Positions 1 to 8,368 of a stretch of 64,000 nucleotides of DNA are shown piece by piece (the first letter of the stretch is position 1; the number at the start of each line of letters is the position of its first letter). Position numbers and translations under genes: made by a program. A model generated the notes under the pieces. The model saw nothing but the letters and a program-made list of their open reading frames with translations, was not told the origin of the DNA and searched no databases. The stretch is from RYN-133 sp963785425 (GTDB taxonomy: Bacteria > Actinomycetota > Actinomycetes > Mycobacteriales > Jatrophihabitantaceae): contig CAWAVG010000003.1 in NCBI GenBank assembly GCA_963785425.1, positions 372,001 through 436,000 on the forward strand. Reading direction: 5' to 3'.

Positions 1-1315
<1,315 letters not shown>

Positions 1316-1378
1316 GACTTCATTGTCTACAATTTCATGACCGCACTGCAAGACTTCGTAGCATATTTGTCCGAGTGC

Positions 1379-1585
1379 TCAGACCGGTCGGCACACCACG
1401 AAGATCCGTTCGATCTCCTTGTCCGGGATGTCGTACCCGACCCGCTCGACGAGATAGGGACGGCCGCGCAGGCGCACATTGTCACCGCGCGCCGGCACCA
1501 CGCCGGCGTCGGTCACGACTGCCAGTTCGTGGTTGTCCTCGTCGGTGAACACCAGCGTCGGCGGAGTACGGAACAGACCGGGCAC
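1379..1585 (-). CDS. small hypothetical protein (68 aa)
   Basis: Starts MPGLFRTPPTL and ends VVCRPV. It has alternating hydrophobic and charged residues that could form a small beta-rich fold, with no signal peptide, membrane segment or metal motif. It lies between boxC and the SMP-30 gene on the same strand, 18 bases after the SMP-30 stop, so it may be the third gene of that unit. The family is not recognised. The frame has coding-like composition, but so short an ORF in high-GC DNA could be spurious. Confidence 0.5.
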   Translation of the reverse strand: MPGLFRTPPTLVFTDEDNHELAVVTDAGVVPARGDNVRLRGRPYLVERVGYDIPDKEIERIFVVCRPV

Positions 1586-1603
1586 GCGGCCGATGCTCGC
1601 ACA

Positions 1604-2479
1604 TCACCAGGTGCGCGCCGGCCACCCTGCGCCGGGAACGTCGACCTGCGTCGCCAGCAGCCGCCCGTGGAACGGCTTCGCCCCCGACATCGACTCCATG
1701 CCGTGCCACTCGGCGGCGACCACGTACAACGTGCGCGCGTCGTCACCGCCGAGCATGCACGCGAAGCCGCCGAGCGCGCCGAGGTCGACGGTGCTGACCA
1801 CCTCGCCGCCGGCACGCACCCGCCGCACCCACCGATTCGGCACGTCGGCGTACCAGCAGGCGTCGTCGGCGTCGAGGCAGATGCCGTCAGGCGTGCCCTC
1901 GCCGAGTTCGGCCCAGAGGCGCCGGTTGCTCAATCCGCCGTCGGCGTCGATGTCGAACCCGAGCAGACAGTGCCGGTAGGAATCGGCGACGACCAGAGTG
2001 GAGTTGTCGGCCGTGACCGCCATGCCGTTGGGGAAGGCGATGTCGTCGGCGACGACGCGTGCGGTGCCGTCGGGCGCGACGACGGCGACGAAGCCCGGCG
2101 CGGTCGGCGAATCCGGCGGCCCGACCGCGAACTCGAAGTTCGGGCTGTTGACGTAGGCGTTGCCGCGCCCGTCCACGACGATGTCGTTGCAGCCGAAGTG
2201 CGACAGCGGCGCGAGATCGGCGTAGCGCGCGAGCGACCCGTCGCGCTCGACGGTGAGCAGCGCCCGTTCCTGGTTCGAAACGAGCACGGCTCTTCCGTCG
2301 GGCAGGCGGTCGAAGCACAGCGGCAACGAGGCGTGCGTGACGACGACCTCGGACACGCCATCAGGGCTGACTGCGAGGATCTCGCCGCTCGTCCAGTCGG
2401 CAAACCACAGCCGCCCGTCGTGCCACCGCGGTGACTCGACCAGTCCGCGGCCGCCGACGATCTCGCGCAGTCCGCTCAC
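1604..2479 (-). CDS. SMP-30/gluconolactonase/LRE family protein
   Basis: A 291-residue six-bladed beta-propeller of the SMP-30 family, which hydrolyses sugar lactones or other esters using one bound divalent metal. Features seen: the N-terminal ESPRWHDGRLWFADW with the metal-ligand Glu, CNDIVVDGRGNAYV, FPNGMAVTADNSTLVVADSY with the metal-ligand Asn, and PDGICLDADDACWYADV with the metal-ligand Asp. There is no signal peptide, so it is probably cytoplasmic. The start is GTG at 2479, overlapping the stop of the upstream acidic protein by four bases (GTGA), which argues for coupling. The substrate cannot be told from the sequence. Confidence 0.87.
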   Translation of the reverse strand: MSGLREIVGGRGLVESPRWHDGRLWFADWTSGEILAVSPDGVSEVVVTHASLPLCFDRLPDGRAVLVSNQERALLTVERDGSLARYADLAPLSHFGCNDIVVDGRGNAYVNSPNFEFAVGPPDSPTAPGFVAVVAPDGTARVVADDIAFPNGMAVTADNSTLVVADSYRHCLLGFDIDADGGLSNRRLWAELGEGTPDGICLDADDACWYADVPNRWVRRVRAGGEVVSTVDLGALGGFACMLGGDDARTLYVVAAEWHGMESMSGAKPFHGRLLATQVDVPGAGWPARTW

Positions 2480-2775
2480 TCGTCGGACTTGCTCGCGTCA
2501 TCCTTCGCGTCGGCGCCATCGTCCGTGTCGTCGGCGGTGTCCGGGTCTGCGCCGTCCTCGGAGTCGTTTTCGGAGGTGTCGTTCGAGTCGTCGGACTCCT
2601 CTGCGGCCGCAACTGACTCCGGATCGTTGGGGATGTCGCTCGACCCGTCGATCGCGGTTCCCGACAGCAAACCGTCGTCGGGATCGAAATCGACCTTGTC
2701 CCGCTCGACGTAGATCTGGCCGTCGTCCTCACGGATCTCGTCCAGACGCTCGTCGATCGGCGGCTCTTTGGCCAT
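2476..2775 (-). CDS. acidic, low-complexity small protein (99 aa)
   Basis: Begins MAKEPPIDERLDEI and becomes almost pure Asp, Glu, Ser, Thr, Asn and Ala in its second half (about residues 55-99). It looks disordered and strongly acidic, with no membrane segment. Its stop overlaps the GTG start of the SMP-30 gene, so the two are probably one transcript. It diverges from the P450 gene across about 140 bases. No family is recognised; acidic tails like this can bind proteins or cations, but that is speculation. Confidence 0.6.
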   Translation of the reverse strand: MAKEPPIDERLDEIREDDGQIYVERDKVDFDPDDGLLSGTAIDGSSDIPNDPESVAAAEESDDSNDTSENDSEDGADPDTADDTDDGADAKDDASKSDE

Positions 2776-2917
2776 TCGTCCCCCCAGGTGCGGCGCTCGG
2801 CTTCGCTGATGGACCTACCCAGACTGCGTGCGGGATCTCACCCCCGATCGGGGTCGGAATCACTACGATGGGCCGCGACAACTGGGGACATGTAAGTCTG
2901 CGGAGGGTGCAAGGATC

Positions 2918-4219
2918 GTGCAGGTCGCGACGATGAGGGTCAAGGCTGCGAGCCGGATCCGGCGCTGGATGCTCGGGGCAGCGATGCGCCTCCCGGGCGG
3001 CGGCGGGTCGACGAACCTCGAATCGCTGCTGTCCAAGTTCCCGGACGAGGCGCTGATGCCGCTGCGCCGCACCGGGCTCGATCCGATCGCGGAACTCGGC
3101 GAGCGGCCGCCGGTGAGCCGGCTCAAGCTGCCACTCGGGTTACGCGGCTGGCTGGTCACCGGCTATGCCGAGTCGCGCGCGGTGCTGGCCGGCGACCTCG
3201 ACACGTTCAGCAACGATTTCGGGCACATGGTCGGAAAGGTCGGCATCGCCGCCGAGCAGGATCCCGGCGGCCTCGGCTTCGCCGACCCGCCGGCCCACAC
3301 CCGGTTACGGCACATGCTCACGCCGCACTTCACCACCCGCGCGTTGGCACGGCGCGCGCCGCGGGTGCACGAGATCATCGAGGAGGCGCTGGACGAGGTG
3401 GCCCGCCTCGGTGCCGACGGCACTCCTGTCGACCTGCAGCAGCACTTCGCGGTGCCGATCCCGTCCCGCGTGATCATGGAACTGCTGGGCGTGCCCGACA
3501 CCGATCAGAGCGAGTTCCAGCGGCTCAGCGCGGCACGCTTCGACTTCTCGTCCGGCGCGGCAGGATCGCTCGACCCGATCCAGCGCGCGATCGAACTGCT
3601 GGCGGAGGTCGTCGCGAAGCAGCGTGTCGAACCGGTGCCGGGACTGATCTCGACCGTGCTCGCCGAGTACGGTGACGACGTCAGCGACGTCGAGCTCGCC
3701 GGGCTCGCCGACGGCGTGCTGACCGGCGGCCTCGAGACGACCGTCAGCATGCTCGCCCTCGGGGCGATCGTGTTGATGCAGGACGGCGCGGCCGCCACGG
3801 CGCTGCGCGACGGTGAGGCCGACGTCGACCACTTCGTCGAGGAGTTGCTGCGGTACCTCAGCGTCGTGCAAGTCGGCTTCCCGCGCTTCGCGGTGAAGGA
3901 CACGATGCTCGGCGGGAAGCAGATCCTGCGCGGTGACGCAGTGCTCTGCTCGCTGAGCGCCGCCAACCGCGACGCGCGGCACTGCCCGCACCCGCATCAG
4001 GTCGACGCGCAGCGCGCGCCGGCCGGGCACCTCGCGTTCGGTCACGGCCTGCACCGCTGCGTCGGCGCCGAACTCGCACGGATGGAGCTTCGGATGGCCT
4101 ATCCGGCGCTCGTGCGCCGATTCCCCAACCTGCGCATGGCCGTCCCCGCGCGCGAGCTGTCCTACCGCGACCTGTCCTTCGTCTACGGGCTGACGTCGTT
4201 GCCGGTGCTGGTCGACTGA
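2918..4219 (+). CDS. cytochrome P450
   Basis: A soluble bacterial P450 monooxygenase of about 433 residues. Seen: the I-helix GGLETTVSML (AGxxT region), the K-helix ExxR as EELLR, and the haem loop FGHGLHRCVG with the thiolate Cys near residue 381. The region before the haem loop (NRDARHCPHPHQVDAQRAP) is more basic than usual but in frame. The GTG start at 2918 has GGAGG about ten bases upstream; an in-frame ATG at 2933 is the alternative. No ferredoxin or reductase gene is adjacent, so electrons must come from elsewhere. It ends four bases from the convergent LigD-like gene. The substrate is unknown. Confidence 0.92.
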   Translation: MQVATMRVKAASRIRRWMLGAAMRLPGGGGSTNLESLLSKFPDEALMPLRRTGLDPIAELGERPPVSRLKLPLGLRGWLVTGYAESRAVLAGDLDTFSNDFGHMVGKVGIAAEQDPGGLGFADPPAHTRLRHMLTPHFTTRALARRAPRVHEIIEEALDEVARLGADGTPVDLQQHFAVPIPSRVIMELLGVPDTDQSEFQRLSAARFDFSSGAAGSLDPIQRAIELLAEVVAKQRVEPVPGLISTVLAEYGDDVSDVELAGLADGVLTGGLETTVSMLALGAIVLMQDGAAATALRDGEADVDHFVEELLRYLSVVQVGFPRFAVKDTMLGGKQILRGDAVLCSLSAANRDARHCPHPHQVDAQRAPAGHLAFGHGLHRCVGAELARMELRMAYPALVRRFPNLRMAVPARELSYRDLSFVYGLTSLPVLVD

Positions 4220-4223
4220 CAGG

Positions 4224-5645
4224 TCATTCCCAGCGCGGCAGCCGCTGCTTGTTGCGCGCGATCGCCCGGAACGGATCGGGGTGCTCGGCCAGGCGGTCGA
4301 GCACGGTGCGGATCGTCCACGTGGTGGGGCGCAGCTGCGGATCGTCGAGGTCGTCCCACTCGAGCGGGACGGCGACCGGCGCCCGCGCAGTCTGCCGCGG
4401 GCTGTACGGGGCGAGCACAGGTTCAGACGCCTCACCGACCTGCCATTTTCGGCCGATGCCCTCGGGGACCACTCCCGCGACGCTCTCGATCAGAGTCCGC
4501 GTCCAGTCCTTCGGTGCCGAGCCGTCCGTCGGGATCCAGATCGCGAGCCCGCGACCTCCGGTGAGCATCGGACGGGCGACGACACCGAGATGGTCGAGCG
4601 CGGCACGGTAAAGGCGGGCGACGGTGAGAACGTCCGCCCAGCGCACACGGGCCGGTGGATCGAGATCGATCACCTCGAGCGCGCCGGGCGCGTGCAGGCG
4701 CCATTCGACCGCTCCGGCATTCACCGCCCAGATGAGGGCCGCGGGTTCCGCCACGACGACGTGCCCGTTGCGCCGTTCGACCCACGCAGGCGCACGCGCA
4801 GCCGACGCGGCGAACTCGCGCCCACCGAGATGCAGGGCCGCGGTCGGCGCGACCTGCGCGGCATAGCGCACGAGATCGCGTTTGGTCACGGCGCCCCGTC
4901 CCGACACGATCTCGCGGTCGAGGTTGCTGAGCCGGATCGTCCGGTCGTACACGTGCCAGGTGCCGCTCGCGCCGAACGCGTCGAGTTCGGCCAACGCGTG
5001 CGGCGGCACGACGTCGGGCTTGAGCGCGATCGAGGCCTGTTCGGCCGGCAGGTCGGAGCGCCACAGCCGATCGGGATCGGCCTGCACCTCGTCGTTCGTG
5101 CGGCCGCTCACCGCCGATTTCGGATGGTCCTCCGCGTCGTAGCCCGACACCGCGAACTCGTCGTGCTTGTGCAGCATCAGCCACTGCTCTTTGGGTTCGC
5201 CGCGCGGACTGGTGCGGATCAGCACGAACCGGCCACGCAGCTTGGTGCCGAACAGGTCGACGTGAAGTTCGCCGCCGGCCAGGCCGCGTGCTGCGTCAGG
5301 CTTCGTCTCGTCGGGTTGCCACGTACCGGTGTCCCACACGATGACGTCACCCCCGCCGTACTCGCGCGACGGGATGACTCCCTCGAACAGCAGGTAGTCG
5401 ATGGGGTGGTCCTCGGTGCGGAACGCGCCGCGTCGCACCTTCGGGTCGAGCGTCGGCCCCTTCGGGACGGCCCAGCTCACGAGGACGCCGTCGATCTCGA
5501 GGCGGAAGTCGTAGTGCAACCGGCTCGCGCGGTGACGCTGCACCACGAAGCGCCGCTGGTCGGAATCGCCCGGCAGTGCCCCGGCGGGCTCCGGCGTGCT
5601 GCTGAAGTCGCGCTTGTGGCGATAGGTGTCCAGCCGGTCGCTCAA
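4224..5645 (-). CDS. LigD-related protein: 3'-phosphoesterase domain fused to a degenerate primase/polymerase domain, no ligase
   Basis: A 473-residue protein built from two modules of bacterial NHEJ ligase D. Residues about 30-165 are the PE (3'-phosphoesterase) domain, with HYDFR at 44-48 and the SWAVPKGP and LHKHDEFA motifs. Residues about 235-473 resemble the AEP-type Pol domain: D327 and D329 in VIDLDPP, TGGRG at 362-366, and APYSPRQTARAPVAVPLEWD near the end. The third catalytic Asp expected in the VDxxxN stretch is not visible (the region reads RKWQVGEASEP), so polymerase activity is doubtful. No ATP-dependent ligase domain follows and no ku gene is in the window. It likely works on DNA ends with partners encoded elsewhere. 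Confidence 0.85.
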   Translation of the reverse strand: MSDRLDTYRHKRDFSSTPEPAGALPGDSDQRRFVVQRHRASRLHYDFRLEIDGVLVSWAVPKGPTLDPKVRRGAFRTEDHPIDYLLFEGVIPSREYGGGDVIVWDTGTWQPDETKPDAARGLAGGELHVDLFGTKLRGRFVLIRTSPRGEPKEQWLMLHKHDEFAVSGYDAEDHPKSAVSGRTNDEVQADPDRLWRSDLPAEQASIALKPDVVPPHALAELDAFGASGTWHVYDRTIRLSNLDREIVSGRGAVTKRDLVRYAAQVAPTAALHLGGREFAASAARAPAWVERRNGHVVVAEPAALIWAVNAGAVEWRLHAPGALEVIDLDPPARVRWADVLTVARLYRAALDHLGVVARPMLTGGRGLAIWIPTDGSAPKDWTRTLIESVAGVVPEGIGRKWQVGEASEPVLAPYSPRQTARAPVAVPLEWDDLDDPQLRPTTWTIRTVLDRLAEHPDPFRAIARNKQRLPRWE

Positions 5646-5651
5646 GACTGC

Positions 5652-6512
5652 TCAATCGAAAGTGACGTTGCCGGTGGCGAGGCCGAGGGACTGCCACAAC
5701 CCGCGCAGTGTCTGGTGCACACCGCGCAGTCGCACCGCCGCGCCGCTGGTCGCGAGCCGCGCGAACGCCTGCAGTGTGCGGTGATCGATGAACTCGGCGC
5801 GGCCGAGATCGACGACCACGTCGTCGCCGTCCTGCAGCCGCACGGCGAGAAGGCGGCGCAACAGGACGACGGTCTCGTCGTCGATCTCGCCGGTGACGAC
5901 GACGGCGCCTTCGTCCACGAACAGCCGGAACGGGGGCGCGGCTTCGCGCCCGTGCGTGAGCGGGTGCAGCGCATAGAGCAGGTCGAGGCGTGCGGCGTCG
6001 ATCTCACGGTCGTCGAAGTAGCAGACGCCGACGACGGGACGGCTCTCGATGAACGAGTCGGCCAGTTGCTCCCACGCGAGCCAGCGACGGAACGTGTCGT
6101 CGTCGCCGGTGATCATCGCGGTGTTGTCGGCGACGATGCGCACGCCGCGATACCCCTGCGCGAGTGCCTCGTCGACCACTGCGGTGAACGTCTCGAGCTG
6201 CCGCACCGGATCGAAGCCGGCGCCGTCGCCGTACACGTCGTCCGAGTTCTCGACGGTCAACGTTCCGTTCGCGAAGAGCCGGTCGTACTCGGGCTCGCCC
6301 CGCAGCTGCTCGACATCGGCTGCCTCACCCACCAGGAACAATCGTTCGCCGCGTGCGGCGCCGATGTCGAACGCGGCCGCTGCCAATCGCGTGAAGTCCT
6401 TCGTCCGCGGACCACACCACGAGACGTGATCGTGCTCGGTGAGCACGGCCGGGTGGTCGAGAACTCGGTGATTACGCAAGGGCACCTTCACGGACGGGTC
6501 GATCGCAACCAT
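5652..6512 (-). CDS. MEDS (DcmR-like sensory) domain protein with C-terminal STAS domain
   Basis: A 286-residue cytoplasmic regulator. The N-terminal roughly 180 residues look like the MEDS domain: a P-loop-less RecA-like fold with HDHVSWCGPRTKD near the start, the GERLFLVG strand, and YRGVRIVADNT and SRPVVGVCYFDD later. Residues about 195-286 form a STAS-like domain, seen as VVVTGEIDDETVV and VVVDLGRAEFIDHRTL, of the anti-anti-sigma type. Such pairs are common in actinobacterial stress and sigma-factor signalling. It lies six bases upstream of the LigD-like gene on the same strand and is probably co-transcribed. Ligand and partner are unknown. Confidence 0.8.
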   Translation of the reverse strand: MVAIDPSVKVPLRNHRVLDHPAVLTEHDHVSWCGPRTKDFTRLAAAAFDIGAARGERLFLVGEAADVEQLRGEPEYDRLFANGTLTVENSDDVYGDGAGFDPVRQLETFTAVVDEALAQGYRGVRIVADNTAMITGDDDTFRRWLAWEQLADSFIESRPVVGVCYFDDREIDAARLDLLYALHPLTHGREAAPPFRLFVDEGAVVVTGEIDDETVVLLRRLLAVRLQDGDDVVVDLGRAEFIDHRTLQAFARLATSGAAVRLRGVHQTLRGLWQSLGLATGNVTFD

Positions 6513-6652
6513 GGTCGCACGGTTGCGCGGACACCGGCACCGAGCGCCCGAGATGTCGAGTTGCCTAGTACCTGTCCGGTAATCGCCGCTGCCGTGCGTT
6601 GGTTACCCCGCAGGTAATCGACGCGGGCACACGTCGCTGGTTCGCTGGGGAC

Positions 6653-6991
6653 ATGACGAACCGACGCCGCTACGACCGCACCCTGCGCACCGTCATGTGG
6701 CTCGACGCGTTCCTGTCGTTGGCGATGGTCATCGCAGCGATCGTCGCCGTGCCGGTTGTCGCCGGGCTCGGTGTCCCGCATGCAGTCGTGCGCGCGGTCG
6801 GCATCACCTCGATCGTGTGCGGCGTGCTGCTCGCCGGCTTCGGTGCGATCACCGCCGTCGTCCTCATGGTGCGCATGCGCGAGGGCAACTACCTGCTGCC
6901 GAAGGATTTGCGCCTGCCGCTTCCCGCGCCCATGCGTCCCGCCGGCGTGCTGCCGCCCGCACGACGAATGACGTCCGCTCACGTTGAGTGA
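6653..6991 (+). CDS. small two-helix membrane protein (112 aa)
   Basis: The ATG at 6653 follows a G-rich stretch (CTGGGG). Two hydrophobic segments are clear: residues about 17-42 (DAFLSLAMVIAAIVAVPVV) and about 46-75 (AVGITSIVCGVLLAGFGAI), followed by a short basic, Pro-rich tail. It is probably an inner-membrane protein with both ends inside. The last codons and the stop lie inside the first units of the repeat array that starts at 6967, so the array has either invaded or become part of the 3' end. No family is recognised. Confidence 0.65.
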   Translation: MTNRRRYDRTLRTVMWLDAFLSLAMVIAAIVAVPVVAGLGVPHAVVRAVGITSIVCGVLLAGFGAITAVVLMVRMREGNYLLPKDLRLPLPAPMRPAGVLPPARRMTSAHVE

Positions 6992-7146
6992 CGTCCTCCC
7001 GCGTTGCGTGACGTCCGCTCGTGATCAGTGACGTCTGAAACGCCGTCACGGATCGCGGTAGGACGTCACGGATCGGGGCGGGACGTCACGGATCGGGGCG
7101 GGACGTCACGGATCCGGGTGGGACGTCACGGATCCGGGCGGGACGT
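6967..7146. repeat. phased 20-bp repeat array, direct block then inverted block
   Basis: Nine units of exactly 20 bases. Units at 6967, 6987, 7007 and 7027 each carry TGACGTC(C/T) near their start. Units at 7047, 7067, 7087, 7107 and 7127 carry the reverse complement, each ending GGACGT followed by CA. Units at 7067 and 7087 are identical, and 7107 and 7127 differ at one base. The two blocks face each other, so a transcript could fold into a long stem. The array spans the 3' end of the membrane-protein gene and the space before lacI, which fits a terminator or protein-binding array. Confidence 0.85.
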
Positions 7147-7225
7147 CACTCGCTGAGCGAGCGGGTCGCGTCACCTCACCCGCGAACGCAGCGCAAAGTC
7201 CGCGTTATGTGCGCGAAACGGACTA

Positions 7226-7281
7226 TTGACGCGCTCGTGACCTTCTGGTTACGTAACCGGTTACGTACGTAAGCGGTTACT
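7226..7281 (+). promoter_or_regulatory. promoter and LacI-family operators of the glycan operon
   Basis: A -35-like TTGACG at 7226-7231 is followed after 17 bases by TTACGT at 7249-7254. Overlapping the latter are nested palindromes: GGTTACGTAACC (7247-7258), ACGTAACCGGTTACGT (7251-7266, perfect) and GTAAGCGGTTAC (7269-7280). These have the central CG and the GTTAC/GTAAC arms typical of LacI/GalR-family operators. The last ends 17 bases before the lacI start, suggesting autorepression of the whole operon and release by an imported sugar. Confidence 0.75.
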
Positions 7282-7297
7282 CAGCAGAGGACGGTCC

Positions 7298-8368
7298 GTG
7301 GTCGAACGTTCGACGATCTACGAGGTGGCACGCCGCAGCGGCGTGTCGACCGCGACGGTCTCGCGCGTGATGGACAACGGCACCGGGTTCTCCTCCGCCA
7401 CCCGCGAGCGCGTGCTCGCCGTCGCCGACGAGCTCGGCTGGGTGCCGAGCGGTTCGGCGCGCGGTCTCGCCCGCCGGCGCACCGGGATCGTCGGATTGCT
7501 GTTCCCCGACTTCGCCGGCGAACCCGAGCAGGAGTCGCCGCTCTACGTCGACCAGGTGATCCGCGGGGCCGAGCGCGCCGCGGCCACCGTGGGTAACGCC
7601 GTGCTCATCGCGGCCACGCGCAGCGCCAACGGGCGCGACCTCGCGTTCTCGGTCGCAAGCAAGGTCGACGGGTTGGTGGTCATGGCCCGCAGCCTCACCG
7701 ACCACGACCTGACCACCATCGCGCAGAGCGTGCCCGTCGTCGCGCTGGCCAACCGTCCTGAGCCCGAGACGCGGCTCGATCGCGTCGGCGCCGACAACCA
7801 CGGTGGGACGCGCGCACTCGTCGATCACCTGATCGAGCAGCACAACTGCCGTGACCTGGTCTTCGTGGGCGGCCCGCAGCGCTCGCCCGACTCGATGGAG
7901 CGTTTCGCCGGTTTCCGCGAAGCGCTCAAGGCCGCCGATCTGCACGCACGCCAGCACCCCGACGCGGTCGGTGGTTTCACCGAGTCCGGAGGTGCGCGCG
8001 CGGTCGCGGAGTTGCTCGAAAACCGCAAGCTCCCCGACGCGGTCGTGTGCGGCAACGACGAGATGGCGATCGGCGCGCTGGCCGTGCTCCGGCGCGCCAA
8101 GGTCAAGGTGCCCGCGGACGTGGCCGTCACCGGCTTCGACGACATCGCCGCTACGCGACACCTCGCTCCGCCACTGACCACGGTGCGCCAGCCGATGTAC
8201 GAGCTCGGCCAGCGCGCTGTGCAGGCCGTCCTGGCGCGCGTCGTCGACCGCTCGACCGAGCCGCGCGAGGTCGTCCTGCCCACCGAGGTCGTGGTCCGGC
8301 GCAGCTGCGGCTGCCGGCTGCGCACTCAACCCACGAACGTCCCCGATCAGAAAGGCACTGCCGCATGA
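7298..8368 (+). CDS. LacI family transcriptional regulator
   Basis: A 356-residue repressor. The N-terminal HTH covers about residues 3-25 (TIYEVARRSGVSTATVSRVM), followed by the hinge helix and a periplasmic-binding-protein-like sugar sensor domain that ends with the family pattern VTGFDDIAATRHLAPPLTTV. The GTG start at 7298 is chosen because GCAGAGGA lies just upstream. It is the first gene of the operon and its stop overlaps the GH39 gene (ATGA). The palindromes just upstream are its likely operators. The C-terminal CGC tail (RRSCGCR) is common in the family. The inducer is unknown. Confidence 0.93.
   Translation: MVERSTIYEVARRSGVSTATVSRVMDNGTGFSSATRERVLAVADELGWVPSGSARGLARRRTGIVGLLFPDFAGEPEQESPLYVDQVIRGAERAAATVGNAVLIAATRSANGRDLAFSVASKVDGLVVMARSLTDHDLTTIAQSVPVVALANRPEPETRLDRVGADNHGGTRALVDHLIEQHNCRDLVFVGGPQRSPDSMERFAGFREALKAADLHARQHPDAVGGFTESGGARAVAELLENRKLPDAVVCGNDEMAIGALAVLRRAKVKVPADVAVTGFDDIAATRHLAPPLTTVRQPMYELGQRAVQAVLARVVDRSTEPREVVLPTEVVVRRSCGCRLRTQPTNVPDQKGTAA

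Noticed and set aside
6967..7146. CRISPR array
   Set aside because: Units are 20 bases with no separate repeat and spacer, the second half is inverted, and no cas genes are in the window.
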